NCBI GenBank assembly: GCA_024235795.1
Contig: JACKLR010000001.1
Location: 248,001-312,000 of the forward strand
Direction: 5' to 3'
Source of the DNA: Burkholderiales bacterium
Lineage (GTDB): Bacteria; Pseudomonadota; Gammaproteobacteria; Burkholderiales; Nitrosomonadaceae
DNA length: 64,000 nucleotides
Part shown: piece after piece, positions 16,416 through 26,385 of the stretch
Layout of the letters: every line of letters starts with the position of its first letter
Numbering within the stretch: position 1 is the first letter of the stretch
The notes under the pieces: generated by a model
What the model saw: only the letters and a program-made list of their open reading frames with translations
Database searches by the model: none
What the model was told of the DNA's origin: nothing
Program-made: the position numbers and the translations under genes

Positions 16416-19232
16416 ATGTCAATATCCAGAGTTTTTATCAGCTATAGCCATGATTCAGAAGAACACCGTACGTTTGTACGCGGCATTTCGGATCGCTTAC
16501 GGCATGAAGGATTGAATTGCCATATTGATCTGTATGTTAACGGCTCTCCAGCGGAAGGCTGGCCACGCTGGATGGAAGACCAGATTGAACAGGCTGATTT
16601 TGTTTTACTAGTTTGCACACCAATCTATCTGCAACGTTATCGTGGAGAAGAACGGGAAAGTGGGCGCGGCGTGACTTTTGAGGGCGTCGTCATTTCTCAA
16701 TCGCTATATGATCATTATTATCGAAACACCAAATTCATCCCGGTGATTCCAGTCGATGGCAGTCTTGAACATGTACCGTTGCCTCTGAAGGGCTATACTT
16801 GCTACACATTACCGGGTGATTACATTCAATTGTATCGGGTATTGACCGGACAGGCTGAATATATAGCACCACCCATTGGTTCGATCCGCCCATTGCCACC
16901 CGAAAATGTTTCAGCACCATCACCCATCATCTCCGACCGCCTCCCCACCGTCAAAGGCGAGTTCTTCGGGCGCGAAGACGAACTGAAACTGCTGAATGAA
17001 GCCTGGTCAGGCAATGACACACGCATTATTCAATTCATCGCGCCAGGTGGCACAGGCAAAACCAAATTGCTGCAACGCTGGATTGATCGTCACTTGGAAA
17101 ATTATGATGCACTGATTACGTGGTCATTTTACTCGCAGGGTTCCAGCGAAGACAAGCAAACCACCGCATCACCGTTTTTCAGTCATGCATTCGACAAGCT
17201 CGGATCAGCGCGTGACTTGTCCTCATTTACCATCGAAGAAGACAAAGGCGGTCATCTGGCCGATCTGCTGCGCCAACGTCGTGCGGTGCTGGTGCTGGAT
17301 GGACTGGAGCCATTGCAGCATGCCGGTAAGGGCATGCGTGGCGAATTGAAGGATAAAGCTATTAGTCAACTCCTCAAAATGCTGTCCCTGCATTTTAACG
17401 GCCTATGCATCATCACCACGCGTATAGAATTGCCTGAACTGGATAGCAAACGTCATGTTATTTCCGAAAATCTGGAAAATCTTACACTCAAAGATGGCGT
17501 CAAACTGTTGCAATCGCTCGGTGTACATGGCAAAGAAGCAGAACTGGAAAAAGCCGTCAATGAATATGGTCACCATGCACTGGCGCTGCACCTGCTCGGC
17601 AACGCGCTGCATACCTACTTGGATGGTGATATTTAAAAACGCGACACATTAACCGAATTGATTGGTGAGTATGATGAAATCGAGCGGCATGCCTTTAAAG
17701 TCATGCAGGCTTACAGTCACTGGCTGAAAGGCACGCCGGAGCTTAAACTACTGCACTTGCTAGGATTGTTCGACCATCCGATCGATACGTCTGTGTTGCA
17801 GGAACTGTGGGACGCGCAAATTCCCAACCTGACAGCAGGTATTGACGACAAAGCCTGGAAAATTGCTATTCGCGACTTACGTGAAAAACACCGTTTACTG
17901 GCGACCAACGAACAAAATCCGGATCAACTTGACTGCCATCCGTTAATCCGCGAATACTTCGGCAAGCAACTTCGGAAGAAGCAACCCGACGCTTGGCAAC
18001 AAGCCCATGCCCGTCTGTACGACTACTACAAAACCTTGCCAGAAAAAGAATTGCCTGACACACTGGAAGAAATGCAACCACTGCTCAGCGCAGTAACACA
18101 TGGCTGCGCTGCAGGATTGCATCAAAAGGCACTGGAAGAAGTATATTTACCACGTATTCAACGTAACGGAAACAAGAATTATCTCTTTGCAATTCTCGGT
18201 GCGGTCAGCGACGACCTCGCCACTATAGCGCATTTCTTTACCAACCCATGGCATACGCCCGAAATTCGTTTGCCGAAAGCAGCGCAAGCCCTCGTATTGA
18301 GTTGGGCAGGTTACCGCTTACGTGCTTTACTACGGCTGCGTGAGGCGTTAAAATCAATGCAGGCTGCTTTGAAAATGCATATACAACAAAAAAACTTCAA
18401 AAGTGCCGCACTCGATGCCAGCAATCTCAGCGAACTGCAACTCACTCTCAGTAATATTACGGCAGCAACTACGAATAGTCGGAAAAGTGTAGCCTACGCC
18501 GATCAGTCCAAGGATATGTATTGGCGCATGGCTGCTCGCACTACTTACGCAGATACATTGCATCAAGCCGGTAAAACTGCACAGTCTATGGAATTGTTTA
18601 TAGAAGCGGAGCAAATTCAACAAAAAAGGGAACCAGACTATCCAAACCTTTATTCGCTGTGGGGTTTTCGTTACTGCGATCTGTTACTTGCTCAGCACAA
18701 GTCCAAAATAGTATTAGAGCGAGCTAAATATTCTCTAAAACTCACCTTTGAGTTTGGTCACTTGCCATCCATCGCCTTGGATCAACTTAGCCTCGGGCGC
18801 GCGTATTATCATCAAAATGATTTTATACAATCCGTCAATTGGCTAGACCAGGCCGTATCCAGCTTTCGTAAATCAGGAACACAGTATCATCTACCTTATG
18901 GCCTCCTCGCCCGCGCCGCATTGTATCGCGATACCCGCAACCCCAACCATAATTTCACCCGTGCCCGTCAGGATTTGCAAGAAGTCTACGACATCGCCGA
19001 ACCCAGCGGCATGCGGTTGCATTTGACGGATTACCATCTGGAAATGGCGCGGCTGTTACTCGCCGAGCGGGAATGCGATGTACAATCACCCGATGAAGTG
19101 AACGGTAGAAAAGCGCTGACGATTCATGAACATGTCGCAGAAGCCGCCCGTTTGATTGAAGACACCGGCTACAAACGCCGCCTGCCAGAATTGCAAGAAC
19201 TGCAGCACAAACTGACCGCATTAAAGGGTTGA
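16416..19232 (+). pseudogene. SEFIR-STAND NTPase-TPR protein split by one in-frame stop
   Basis: Likely an intracellular immune-type receptor. Residues 1-150 are a SEFIR (TIR-like) domain: FISYSHDSEEH, a GWPRWM motif, ADFVLLVCTPIY and GRGVTFEG. Residues 185-405 are a STAND P-loop NTPase with FFGREDELKLL, Walker A APGGTGKT (about 208-215) and Walker B AVLVLDGLEP. The rest is helical with TPR-like repeats (for example ALVLSWAGYRLRALLRLREA). A single TAA at 17634-17636 separates the first 406 codons from the next part, which stays in the same frame (KRDTLTELIGEYDE...) to 19232, about 938 residues in all. It may be a recent nonsense mutation, a read-through stop or a base-calling error. Such multidomain proteins are associated with anti-phage defence; that role is inferred. 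Confidence 0.85.
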
Positions 19233-19388
19233 GAAACAACCTGCGTAACCGTTGGAAGGTTAAAAACTTATCTTGCCCATCGGATTTCTGCTGGTTTCCG
19301 GCTGCTTTAAAAATACAATCCAGAAAGCCGGAAAAGCTTATCGGTGAAGCTTGTGAAAGCGAATAAGAATTAGACCGATTGAACCGAA

Positions 19389-19856
19389 TTATTGAGAAAG
19401 CGTTTTGACAAAGTCCAGCACTGCTTCAACATGACCCGGGACTTTGACGCCCCGCCATTCTTTTCTTAGAATGCCTTGCGCATCGATAACAAAGGTGCTG
19501 CGCTCGATACCACGCACCTGTTTGCCGTACATGTTCTTCATTTTAATGACATCAAACAACTTGCACGCGGTTTCATCGGTATCGCTCAGAAGTTCAAAGG
19601 GAAACCTCATTTTTTCCTTGAAATTCTCGTGCGACTTGAGGCTATCGCGCGACACACCGACGATTTCGCAATTCAGATCAGTAAACGCCGGATAGGTATC
19701 TCTGAAATTCTCACCCTCTGTAGTGCATCCGGGCGTATTGTCTTTGGGATAAAAATAAATGACCAGGTTTTTGCCGGTTTTTTCAGACAGGGAAAAGGAT
19801 TTACCACCGGTACTGGGTAGTTGAAAATCTTCGACAGGTTTATCTAGTGTTAACAT
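19389..19856 (-). CDS. bcp: Thioredoxin-dependent peroxiredoxin (BCP/PrxQ)
   Basis: Reduces hydrogen and organic peroxides. The 155 residues have the PrxQ layout: DFQLPSTGGKSFSL, YFYPKDNTPGCTTEGENFRD with the peroxidatic Cys, and EIVGVSRDSLKSH. The position five residues after the peroxidatic Cys, where many BCPs have the resolving Cys, is not Cys here. Other Cys residues (in DLNCEIVG and ETACKLF) may serve, or it is a 1-Cys enzyme. Single gene on the minus strand, downstream of the ccm operon. Confidence 0.93.
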   Translation of the reverse strand: MLTLDKPVEDFQLPSTGGKSFSLSEKTGKNLVIYFYPKDNTPGCTTEGENFRDTYPAFTDLNCEIVGVSRDSLKSHENFKEKMRFPFELLSDTDETACKLFDVIKMKNMYGKQVRGIERSTFVIDAQGILRKEWRGVKVPGHVEAVLDFVKTLSQ

Positions 19857-19993
19857 CGTGTTTGGTTATTCAATTTAATGCGCTGAGAACAGCGGCATTC
19901 AGGTTTTTTTAAGTGAAAAACTGTTGTTATCAGAACACATCGCTTACGAAATGTGCCCTGACACTTAAAAAATTTGCAGTATTGTTAAGCGCG

Positions 19994-21379
19994 TTATGGA
20001 ATTCTTGAATCGATCATAATCGACACATTATTGTCGCCAACTTTAACGGGTTCGCTCAATCCCTGCAAATCGCCGCTGGTTGGAACAGCCTGCCCCGTTT
20101 TGGAAATTCTCGCCTCTATGACAACATTTGGAAAGCTGGATAACTTCATTGCCGGGGTCATCGCCATTTCATCGGTCAGCGTAAATGTCGTCGGCAGATC
20201 GCTTGCTTTTAATCGTAAGATCGCCAGCGGCATTTTAGGGCCGGTTTCTGCGCGGGCATAGATGAACAGGGTATCATTCGGACCTGCATTGGCAGCAATC
20301 GCATCACTGATTGCAACACTGCCGGATATGGATAGCGTTGCTGGTTCTGCGGTCGCCGCTTCGTCAGCAGATTGGATTTCCATCACGCTGGCTTGTTGTT
20401 CGGGTTCGCCGTCAGTAGAATCTGCCGGTTCAGCCGTTTCAGACGGTTCATCTGGATCGGTTGCAGCCAACTGGGTTGGCGACTCACCGGCATCTTTTCC
20501 AGCCAGTGACCGGGCATCTTCAATGCTTTCTCTGACAGACTGGGCAAGTTGCGAATCCGCTGGAATTACCGCCAGTAATCTTTCCCAGTATACTGCCGCC
20601 TGTTCAAATTCGTTTTTTTCAAATTCGACGGTACCTGCCAACGCCAGCGCTTTGGGGTATTCCGGCTCGATGCTTAACGCTTCCTGAATTAACTCGGATG
20701 GCTTGCCGATGAGGCTCCCGTCATTTGACATGGCCAATACATCAGCATAATCACTCAGAATCTGGGGATTATCCGGAATCATTTGATTCAGCCTGGCATA
20801 AGTGTTAGCCGCTTCATCATACTGTTTCATAATGGCATAGGTGCGCGCCAACATGAACCAGCCTTCGATATCCTCCGGATCGTTATTCAATCGTGCGATC
20901 AGATTATCCAGAACAGATGCAATATTGTCATGGCCATCAGGTGCACCGCCACCGCTGCTGCCGCCTTGAGGCATTTGTGTGGCATTGGCAAGTTGCGCCT
21001 GTGGCAACAAGCCACGCGTATCGCCGATTTCCAAATACAAATAGATTGCAGCAACTGGCAACGTCAACACTATAACTGTTGAAATTGCCACGTTCATGAG
21101 TTTACTGGTTTTTTTGATTGTCATTTCTTCTTTTTCAGGAATATCAATCAACATGCGCTGCTGAAGTTCCTGTTTGCTTTGGTTATATTGTTCCTGCGTC
21201 AGGATATCGTTTTCAAGGTCTCTATCGAGTTCATTCAATTGGTCACGATACACTGTTACATTGACAGCATCCCGTTCCACGTGCTGTTCCTCGGCATTTC
21301 TGTTTCTTAATAAAGTTGGCACAATAAAAAGCAGTGCAACTACGATAAATATGCCTGAAATAATCCAGAATGCCGTCAT
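19994..21379 (-). CDS. ccmI: Cytochrome c maturation protein CcmI
   Basis: Apocytochrome c chaperone of the system I haem ligation complex. The 461 residues have two transmembrane helices (residues 1-22 and about 92-112) with a cytoplasmic loop between them. A periplasmic TPR domain (about 150-290, with EGWFMLARTYAIMKQYDEAANTYARLNQ) binds apocytochrome C-termini. A Glu/Pro/Ser-rich linker follows, then a beta-rich tail (about 345-461) typical of longer CcmI proteins. It overlaps the ccmH end by four bases and is the last gene of the ccm operon. Confidence 0.93.
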   Translation of the reverse strand: MTAFWIISGIFIVVALLFIVPTLLRNRNAEEQHVERDAVNVTVYRDQLNELDRDLENDILTQEQYNQSKQELQQRMLIDIPEKEEMTIKKTSKLMNVAISTVIVLTLPVAAIYLYLEIGDTRGLLPQAQLANATQMPQGGSSGGGAPDGHDNIASVLDNLIARLNNDPEDIEGWFMLARTYAIMKQYDEAANTYARLNQMIPDNPQILSDYADVLAMSNDGSLIGKPSELIQEALSIEPEYPKALALAGTVEFEKNEFEQAAVYWERLLAVIPADSQLAQSVRESIEDARSLAGKDAGESPTQLAATDPDEPSETAEPADSTDGEPEQQASVMEIQSADEAATAEPATLSISGSVAISDAIAANAGPNDTLFIYARAETGPKMPLAILRLKASDLPTTFTLTDEMAMTPAMKLSSFPNVVIEARISKTGQAVPTSGDLQGLSEPVKVGDNNVSIMIDSRIP

Positions 21380-22041
21380 ACGTTATTACCTTTATTTTTA
21401 TTCGTTGAAACGTCAGTTTTATTGTGTTTTTCAGTTGAGGAATCGCTGGTAGCGATCAAGTCCTCAGATTTTTCCTGCCGGGCTTCGGTGACTGACATCT
21501 CTTTTTCGTCCAGCAAGGCAGCCGCTTTTTTTTGATCTGCTTCGGTTAGATTTATTTCTTCAACTTGAAGGCGGCGTCCCTTGAGATATTTAATTAAGAA
21601 CCAGGTGCTGAATATGAAAAAAATGAGTGGACCAAACCATAATAATATCGTCGTTGCTTTCATTGGCGGGTTGTAAAGCACAAAATCGCCATACCGGTCG
21701 ACTAGAAATTCAATAATTTCGGCATCGGTTTTATTGGCCTTGATCTGATCCCGGATAATACGGCGTATATCATTAGAAAATTCGGCGCGCGAGTCCGCAA
21801 TGGATTCATTTTGACATACCAGGCAACGCAAATCTTCGGTTAACGCCAGCATCCTTTTTTCTATTTCAGGATTCTCCGCTACGGGTATTGCTTCTTTATA
21901 GGTTTCTTCTTGTGTCCAGCCAGTCGTTGGCATCATTAGCAGGACCAAACACAATAAAACAAAGCCATAGCGTTGCAGTGCTACCCACCATTTTACGGAT
22001 CCACTCATCAAATCTTCTAAAAATTGACCGGATGGATTCAT
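21376..22041 (-). CDS. ccmH: Cytochrome c maturation protein CcmH
   Basis: Thiol oxidoreductase that reduces the apocytochrome CXXCH before haem ligation. The active-site LRCLVCQN is in the conserved CcmH/CycL/NrfF domain (about residues 55-130, with IADSRAEFSNDIR and LVDRYGDFVLYNPP). A signal-like helix lies near residues 22-42 and a second helix at about 132-152 (LLWFGPLIFFIFSTWFLI). The tail is charged. Translation starts at 22041, overlapping the ccmG stop as TAATG; an internal ATG at 22008 is an alternative start. Confidence 0.94.
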   Translation of the reverse strand: MNPSGQFLEDLMSGSVKWWVALQRYGFVLLCLVLLMMPTTGWTQEETYKEAIPVAENPEIEKRMLALTEDLRCLVCQNESIADSRAEFSNDIRRIIRDQIKANKTDAEIIEFLVDRYGDFVLYNPPMKATTILLWFGPLIFFIFSTWFLIKYLKGRRLQVEEINLTEADQKKAAALLDEKEMSVTEARQEKSEDLIATSDSSTEKHNKTDVSTNKNKGNNV

Positions 22042-22571
22042 TATGTTTGTCCCTGTAATTCAACAATCAATGGAATAATTGTATTTTGCAACGAATCAAC
22101 GGTTACCGGACCAATCTGCTTGTGTCTGATAATCCCCTGTTTATCGATTACGTAGGTTTCAGGAACACCATAAACGCCATAGTCTATCCCGACCTCTCCT
22201 TCGGGATCGACCACGCTAGCCACGTACGGATCGCCATAGAGTCTTAACCATTGCTTGGCGGTTGTATTTTCGTCCTTGTAGTTCAGGCCATACACAGGAA
22301 CAAGACCCGATTTGGCAAGCTGCACCAATAATGGATGCTCATCCCGGCATGCAACACACCATGATGCCCAGACATTCAGCAGCCAGACTTTGCCAAGATT
22401 ATCCTTTGAGGAAAACAATCTGTCAGGCTCATGCAAACTGTACAGTTCAAATTCTGGCGCAGGCTTATCGATTAACGGAGAAGGCACCTGACGTGGGTTT
22501 AATGACAGGCCAACAAATAAAAACACCGCCAGAATCAAGAATGCAAACAGTGGCATTAAGTATCGCATCAT
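22041..22571 (-). CDS. ccmG: Thiol:disulfide interchange protein CcmG/DsbE
   Basis: Membrane-tethered periplasmic thioredoxin-like reductant of the cytochrome c maturation pathway. The N-terminal helix (residues 4-24) anchors it, and the active site WASWCVACRDEHP carries the CXXC pair. PETYVIDKQGIIRHKQIG contains the cis-Pro strand. 176 residues is normal. Its ATG overlaps the ccmF stop by four bases, indicating coupled translation. Confidence 0.95.
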   Translation of the reverse strand: MMRYLMPLFAFLILAVFLFVGLSLNPRQVPSPLIDKPAPEFELYSLHEPDRLFSSKDNLGKVWLLNVWASWCVACRDEHPLLVQLAKSGLVPVYGLNYKDENTTAKQWLRLYGDPYVASVVDPEGEVGIDYGVYGVPETYVIDKQGIIRHKQIGPVTVDSLQNTIIPLIVELQGQT

Positions 22572-24625
22572 ACTTTCCTTGTTTCTGTGACTAAACCGGG
22601 GTTGCTTCCTGCAGTGGCAGGTGCTCCCGTTTCATTTTCAGCAGGTTTTTCTTCTGCTGCTTTTTTACCCACAAACAATTTACTTTTATCCTTGATTTTC
22701 AGGCGATAGCGTTTATCGCTAACTGACAGGATGCCGCCAATTGCCATCAACAGGCAACCAAACCATATCCAGTCGACAAATGGCTTATGATAAGCCCGGA
22801 CAACCCAAGCTTCATTTGCCAAAGGTTCGCCCAAAGCGACATAAAGATCACGGAATATTCCGGTATCAATCGCAGCTTCTGTCATTACCATACCTGAAGC
22901 GTTATACGTACGTTTCTCCGGATACAATTTACGGACAAATTCACCATCCTTGAGCACATCAATTTCGCCACGGACAGACATGTAATTAGGGCCAACCACA
23001 TCTGAAACCCCATTAAACTGGAATGCATAATCACCAATTGTTACCCGGCTGCCTATGTCCATACGCACATCTTTTTCCGTTTCGTAACCATTAACCAACG
23101 TTACGCCTATGATGAAAACTGCAACGCCGAGGTGTGCGCAATGCATTCCATAAAAGCTTCTGGATTGTTTTGCCAGTTTTGTAAATACATTTCCTTGGCC
23201 GCTATTGTTGAGACGGTGTATCAAACTGACCAGAATGCTGACAACAATCCAGAACGCGAGTAACAAACCGAAGCTCACCAATGGCTTCCATTCACCCATA
23301 TAGAATGGAGCAATAATGGCACTAACAAAACTGACAGCGATCGCCCAGCGCACTCGTACCGCCAGAGATGGCATACTCATTTGTTTCCAACGGGAAATGG
23401 GGCCCAGGCCAATTAAAAATATCGCGGGCGTCATAATGGGTACAAAAACTGCTTCAAAATAAGGCGGGCCTACCGAAATCTTACCCAGATTAAGCGCATC
23501 AATTACCAGTGGATATAAGGTACCTAACATAACGCTTGCTGCTGCAACCAGTAACAGTAAGTTATTCGCCAGCAACATTGATTCGCGGGACAGCAGGTCA
23601 AATTTGCCGCCCAATCCCACTTTCGGCGCACGCCATGCAAATAATAATAATGAAAGGGTAACGGTTACAAACAGGAACCCAAGAATAAACACGCCTCTTT
23701 CCGGATCGGTTGCAAAAGCATGTACAGAGGTTAATACACCAGAACGGACCAGGAATGTCCCTAACAAACATAGTGCAAAGGTACAGATCGCGAGCAATAC
23801 CGTCCAGCTTTTAAAACTACCACGTTTTTCAGTCACCGCCAGAGAATGCATCAATGCGGTACCAACCAGCCAGGGCATAAATGAGGCATTCTCAACCGGA
23901 TCCCAGAACCACCAACCACCCCAGCCTAGTTCATAATAGGCCCACCAGCTTCCAAGCATGATTCCAAATGTTAAAAATACCCAGGCAACGGTTGTCCACG
24001 GGCGGGACCAGCGTGCCCAGGTTGCATCCAGTTTACCGCTGAGTAAAGCTGCTATAGCAAAAGCGAACGCCACCGAGAATCCAACATATCCCATATACAG
24101 CATAGGCGGATGGATAACCATTCCCGGATCTTGCAGTAACGGATTAAGATCGCTGCCCTCCATGGCTGCCGGCAACAGGCGATCAAACGGATTGGAGGTT
24201 AACAGCATAAATAACAGAAACCCAATGCTTACCAGACCCAACACACCTAATACGCGTGCAACCATATCTTCAGGCAATTGCTTGCTGAAAACGCTGACAG
24301 CAACTGACCATCCCGCAAGCATTAATACCCAAAGCAGCAGTGAACCCTCATGAGAACCCCAGGTCGCTGCGATCCGATATTGCAGTGGCAATTCGGTGTT
24401 GGAATTTCTCGCCACATTTATAACCGAAAAGTCACTTGTGACAAACGAATAACCGAGACATAAAAACGCAATTAGTACAAAAACAAACTGTCCTTGTACA
24501 ACAGGTCTTGCTAATGCCATCCAAGATTGAATACCACGCGCCGCTCCGATCAAAGGTAATGTGCCTTGTGTTACAGCCAGCAACAACGCGAGAATGAGTG
24601 CAAAATTGCCAATTTCTGGAATCAT
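22568..24625 (-). CDS. ccmF: Haem lyase subunit CcmF
   Basis: Large polytopic membrane protein of the CcmFHI haem ligase. The 685 residues span many hydrophobic helices. The WWD haem-handling domain is clear: WGGWWFWDPVENASFMPW. AATWGSHEGSLLLWVL and PPMLYMGYVGFSVAFAFA are further family blocks. A Lys/Glu/Pro-rich cytoplasmic tail follows the last helix. It receives haem from CcmE and attaches it to reduced apocytochrome. Confidence 0.97.
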   Translation of the reverse strand: MIPEIGNFALILALLLAVTQGTLPLIGAARGIQSWMALARPVVQGQFVFVLIAFLCLGYSFVTSDFSVINVARNSNTELPLQYRIAATWGSHEGSLLLWVLMLAGWSVAVSVFSKQLPEDMVARVLGVLGLVSIGFLLFMLLTSNPFDRLLPAAMEGSDLNPLLQDPGMVIHPPMLYMGYVGFSVAFAFAIAALLSGKLDATWARWSRPWTTVAWVFLTFGIMLGSWWAYYELGWGGWWFWDPVENASFMPWLVGTALMHSLAVTEKRGSFKSWTVLLAICTFALCLLGTFLVRSGVLTSVHAFATDPERGVFILGFLFVTVTLSLLLFAWRAPKVGLGGKFDLLSRESMLLANNLLLLVAAASVMLGTLYPLVIDALNLGKISVGPPYFEAVFVPIMTPAIFLIGLGPISRWKQMSMPSLAVRVRWAIAVSFVSAIIAPFYMGEWKPLVSFGLLLAFWIVVSILVSLIHRLNNSGQGNVFTKLAKQSRSFYGMHCAHLGVAVFIIGVTLVNGYETEKDVRMDIGSRVTIGDYAFQFNGVSDVVGPNYMSVRGEIDVLKDGEFVRKLYPEKRTYNASGMVMTEAAIDTGIFRDLYVALGEPLANEAWVVRAYHKPFVDWIWFGCLLMAIGGILSVSDKRYRLKIKDKSKLFVGKKAAEEKPAENETGAPATAGSNPGLVTETRKV

Positions 24626-24711
24626 GATATTTTATTTATTTATGGATTAATGACTTTGTTTTAATAAAGAAAAAACGCAATCTTATTAAAACATGCCTGT
24701 TTTGGAAATAT

Positions 24712-25161
24712 CTATTGCGTCAGGTAAGCTTTTTGCGCTTTCGCTGCTTCTTCCAAAGCATGTGCGGCTTCAGGCGGCATATAATTTTCATCATGCTTTG
24801 CGAGCACTTCATCAGCCTGAAATACGCCGTTTTCGCTTAATTTTCCTTGAGCGACAACGCCTTTACCTTCTCTGAACAAATCGGGCAGAATACCTGTATA
24901 AACGACTTGAATAACCTCTGATGTGTCGGTAATCGCAAAATGGACTGTAGTGCCGCCGTCTTCACGTTGAACACTCCCTTCTTCTACCAGTCCACCAATC
25001 CGAAAGCTTTTACCAATAGGTGCTTCTTTGGCAATTACTTGTGTTGGGCTAAAGAAAAAAACCAGATTACTTTGAAATGCGTTTAAAACTAAAATTGCTG
25101 CGAAGCCGAGTGCAGTAACACCTGCCGTTATTACTGCAAGTTTTTTATGACGTGGTTTCAT
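24712..25161 (-). CDS. ccmE: Haem chaperone CcmE
   Basis: Periplasmic haem chaperone with one N-terminal membrane helix (about residues 8-26) and an OB-fold domain. The haem-binding His lies in LAKHDENYMP near residue 126, matching the HxxxY motif. Upstream blocks FRIGGLVEEGSV and VVAQGKL are typical. The ATG at 25161 overlaps the ccmD 3' end by 17 bases. Confidence 0.96.
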   Translation of the reverse strand: MKPRHKKLAVITAGVTALGFAAILVLNAFQSNLVFFFSPTQVIAKEAPIGKSFRIGGLVEEGSVQREDGGTTVHFAITDTSEVIQVVYTGILPDLFREGKGVVAQGKLSENGVFQADEVLAKHDENYMPPEAAHALEEAAKAQKAYLTQ

Positions 25162-25432
25162 TTTTTATCTCTTCTTTATTTGAAATCTCTTGTGGATTTG
25201 AAATTTCTTCTGGATCTGACGTCTTTTCGGTATTTAAATATTCACTATTATTCGAAAATCCTTTCGCTTCCGAGTCGTCTATCAGACCATATCTTTTGAC
25301 TAAAGTTCGGCGGCGTTCTGAAATTAAGATAATTTCTCCGACTACACATAACAATGTCACAATGTATGAACCCCATACATAAACGCCATAACCACCCATT
25401 GCAAAAAACTCCGACCAGCTTGACCAATTCAT
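25145..25432 (-). CDS. ccmD: Haem exporter accessory protein CcmD
   Basis: Small single-helix protein that helps release haem-loaded CcmE from CcmABC. The helix region GGYGVYVWGSYIVTLLCVVGEIILI is followed by a basic RRRTLVKRYG. The C-terminal extension is Ser/Asn/Glu-rich and longer than usual for CcmD. The start is set at ATG 25432, which overlaps the ccmC stop as TGATG and has AAGGAG upstream; an in-frame GTG three bases earlier is less likely. Confidence 0.88.
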   Translation of the reverse strand: MNWSSWSEFFAMGGYGVYVWGSYIVTLLCVVGEIILISERRRTLVKRYGLIDDSEAKGFSNNSEYLNTEKTSDPEEISNPQEISNKEEIKNETTS

Positions 25433-26175
25433 CACAATGCTCCTTTTCTTCTAAGGTCGGCTACCCACGCAGTATGGCTTTCTCTCTCCAGAATAATCAC
25501 GCGAACACGCTTTAAAATGACTGCAATAGAATACATCCAGCTTGCAAATACCATTATCATCATTCCTGTCAACATCGTTTCAGCCATTGTAGGTGCCTGC
25601 GTCACACTTACTGATGCACCTTGATGAAGCGTATTCCACCATTGCACTGAAAAATAAATAATCGGAATATTAATAACGCCGACCAACGCAATAATTGCAC
25701 CCGCTTTATCCGCCCTTCTCGGATCATCAATGGCTGCTTGCAGTGACATAAAGCCTATATACAAAAACAATAATATCAACTCAGATGTCAATCGCGCATC
25801 CCAAACCCACCATGTACCCCACATCGGTTTTCCCCAAAGCGATCCGGTCCATAATGCAAGAAATGTAAATAGCGCCCCCGTTGGCGCGATTGCAGTCGCC
25901 ATCATCGATGAAAGTCGGGTATTAAAAGCAAGTCCGATACCTGCCCAAATTGCCATCACAACATAGAGAAACATGGACATCCAGGCCGCAGGTACATGAA
26001 TAAAAATAATACGATAGGCCTCGCCCTGCTGAAAGTCAGTTGGCGCAACAAAAAAACCAATATAAAGGCCTGCCACGAGTAAACCGAACGCAATAATTGC
26101 GAAGAACGGAATCATTTTTCCTGCAAGCGAATAAAAACTCGCAGGTGATGAATATTTATACCAATTAATTGCCAT
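25432..26175 (-). CDS. ccmC: Haem exporter subunit CcmC
   Basis: Six-helix membrane protein that presents haem to CcmE. The WWD domain reads WGTWWVWDARLTSELILL, flanked by conserved His residues (for example IIFIHVPAAWMSMF). About 247 residues from the ATG at 26175 (MAINWYKY), the usual family length. The frame stays open upstream to a TTG at 26262, but that would add 29 residues unlike the family and overlap nothing conserved. Confidence 0.95.
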   Translation of the reverse strand: MAINWYKYSSPASFYSLAGKMIPFFAIIAFGLLVAGLYIGFFVAPTDFQQGEAYRIIFIHVPAAWMSMFLYVVMAIWAGIGLAFNTRLSSMMATAIAPTGALFTFLALWTGSLWGKPMWGTWWVWDARLTSELILLFLYIGFMSLQAAIDDPRRADKAGAIIALVGVINIPIIYFSVQWWNTLHQGASVSVTQAPTMAETMLTGMMIMVFASWMYSIAVILKRVRVIILERESHTAWVADLRRKGAL

Positions 26176-26385
26176 ATTTGAAAAAGATGAGTTAATTTTA
26201 TTTGTTATTTTATCTGAGCATTTACTTAAATTTTTGTGCGGGCCTAAATTTACAAACACCAATTCTATAACAAAATATACGAATCAAAAAATTACTTTGA
26301 TCAGCATCAAATTATTCGCAAAAAAATCAACATTGAAATTTGATCTTTTTTAATATCACCGAACGAAGCAATTCACGTTGCTTTT

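Noticed and set aside
19233..19388. Extra gene between the SEFIR-STAND gene and bcp
   Set aside because: Only 156 bases with short frames and no ribosome site.
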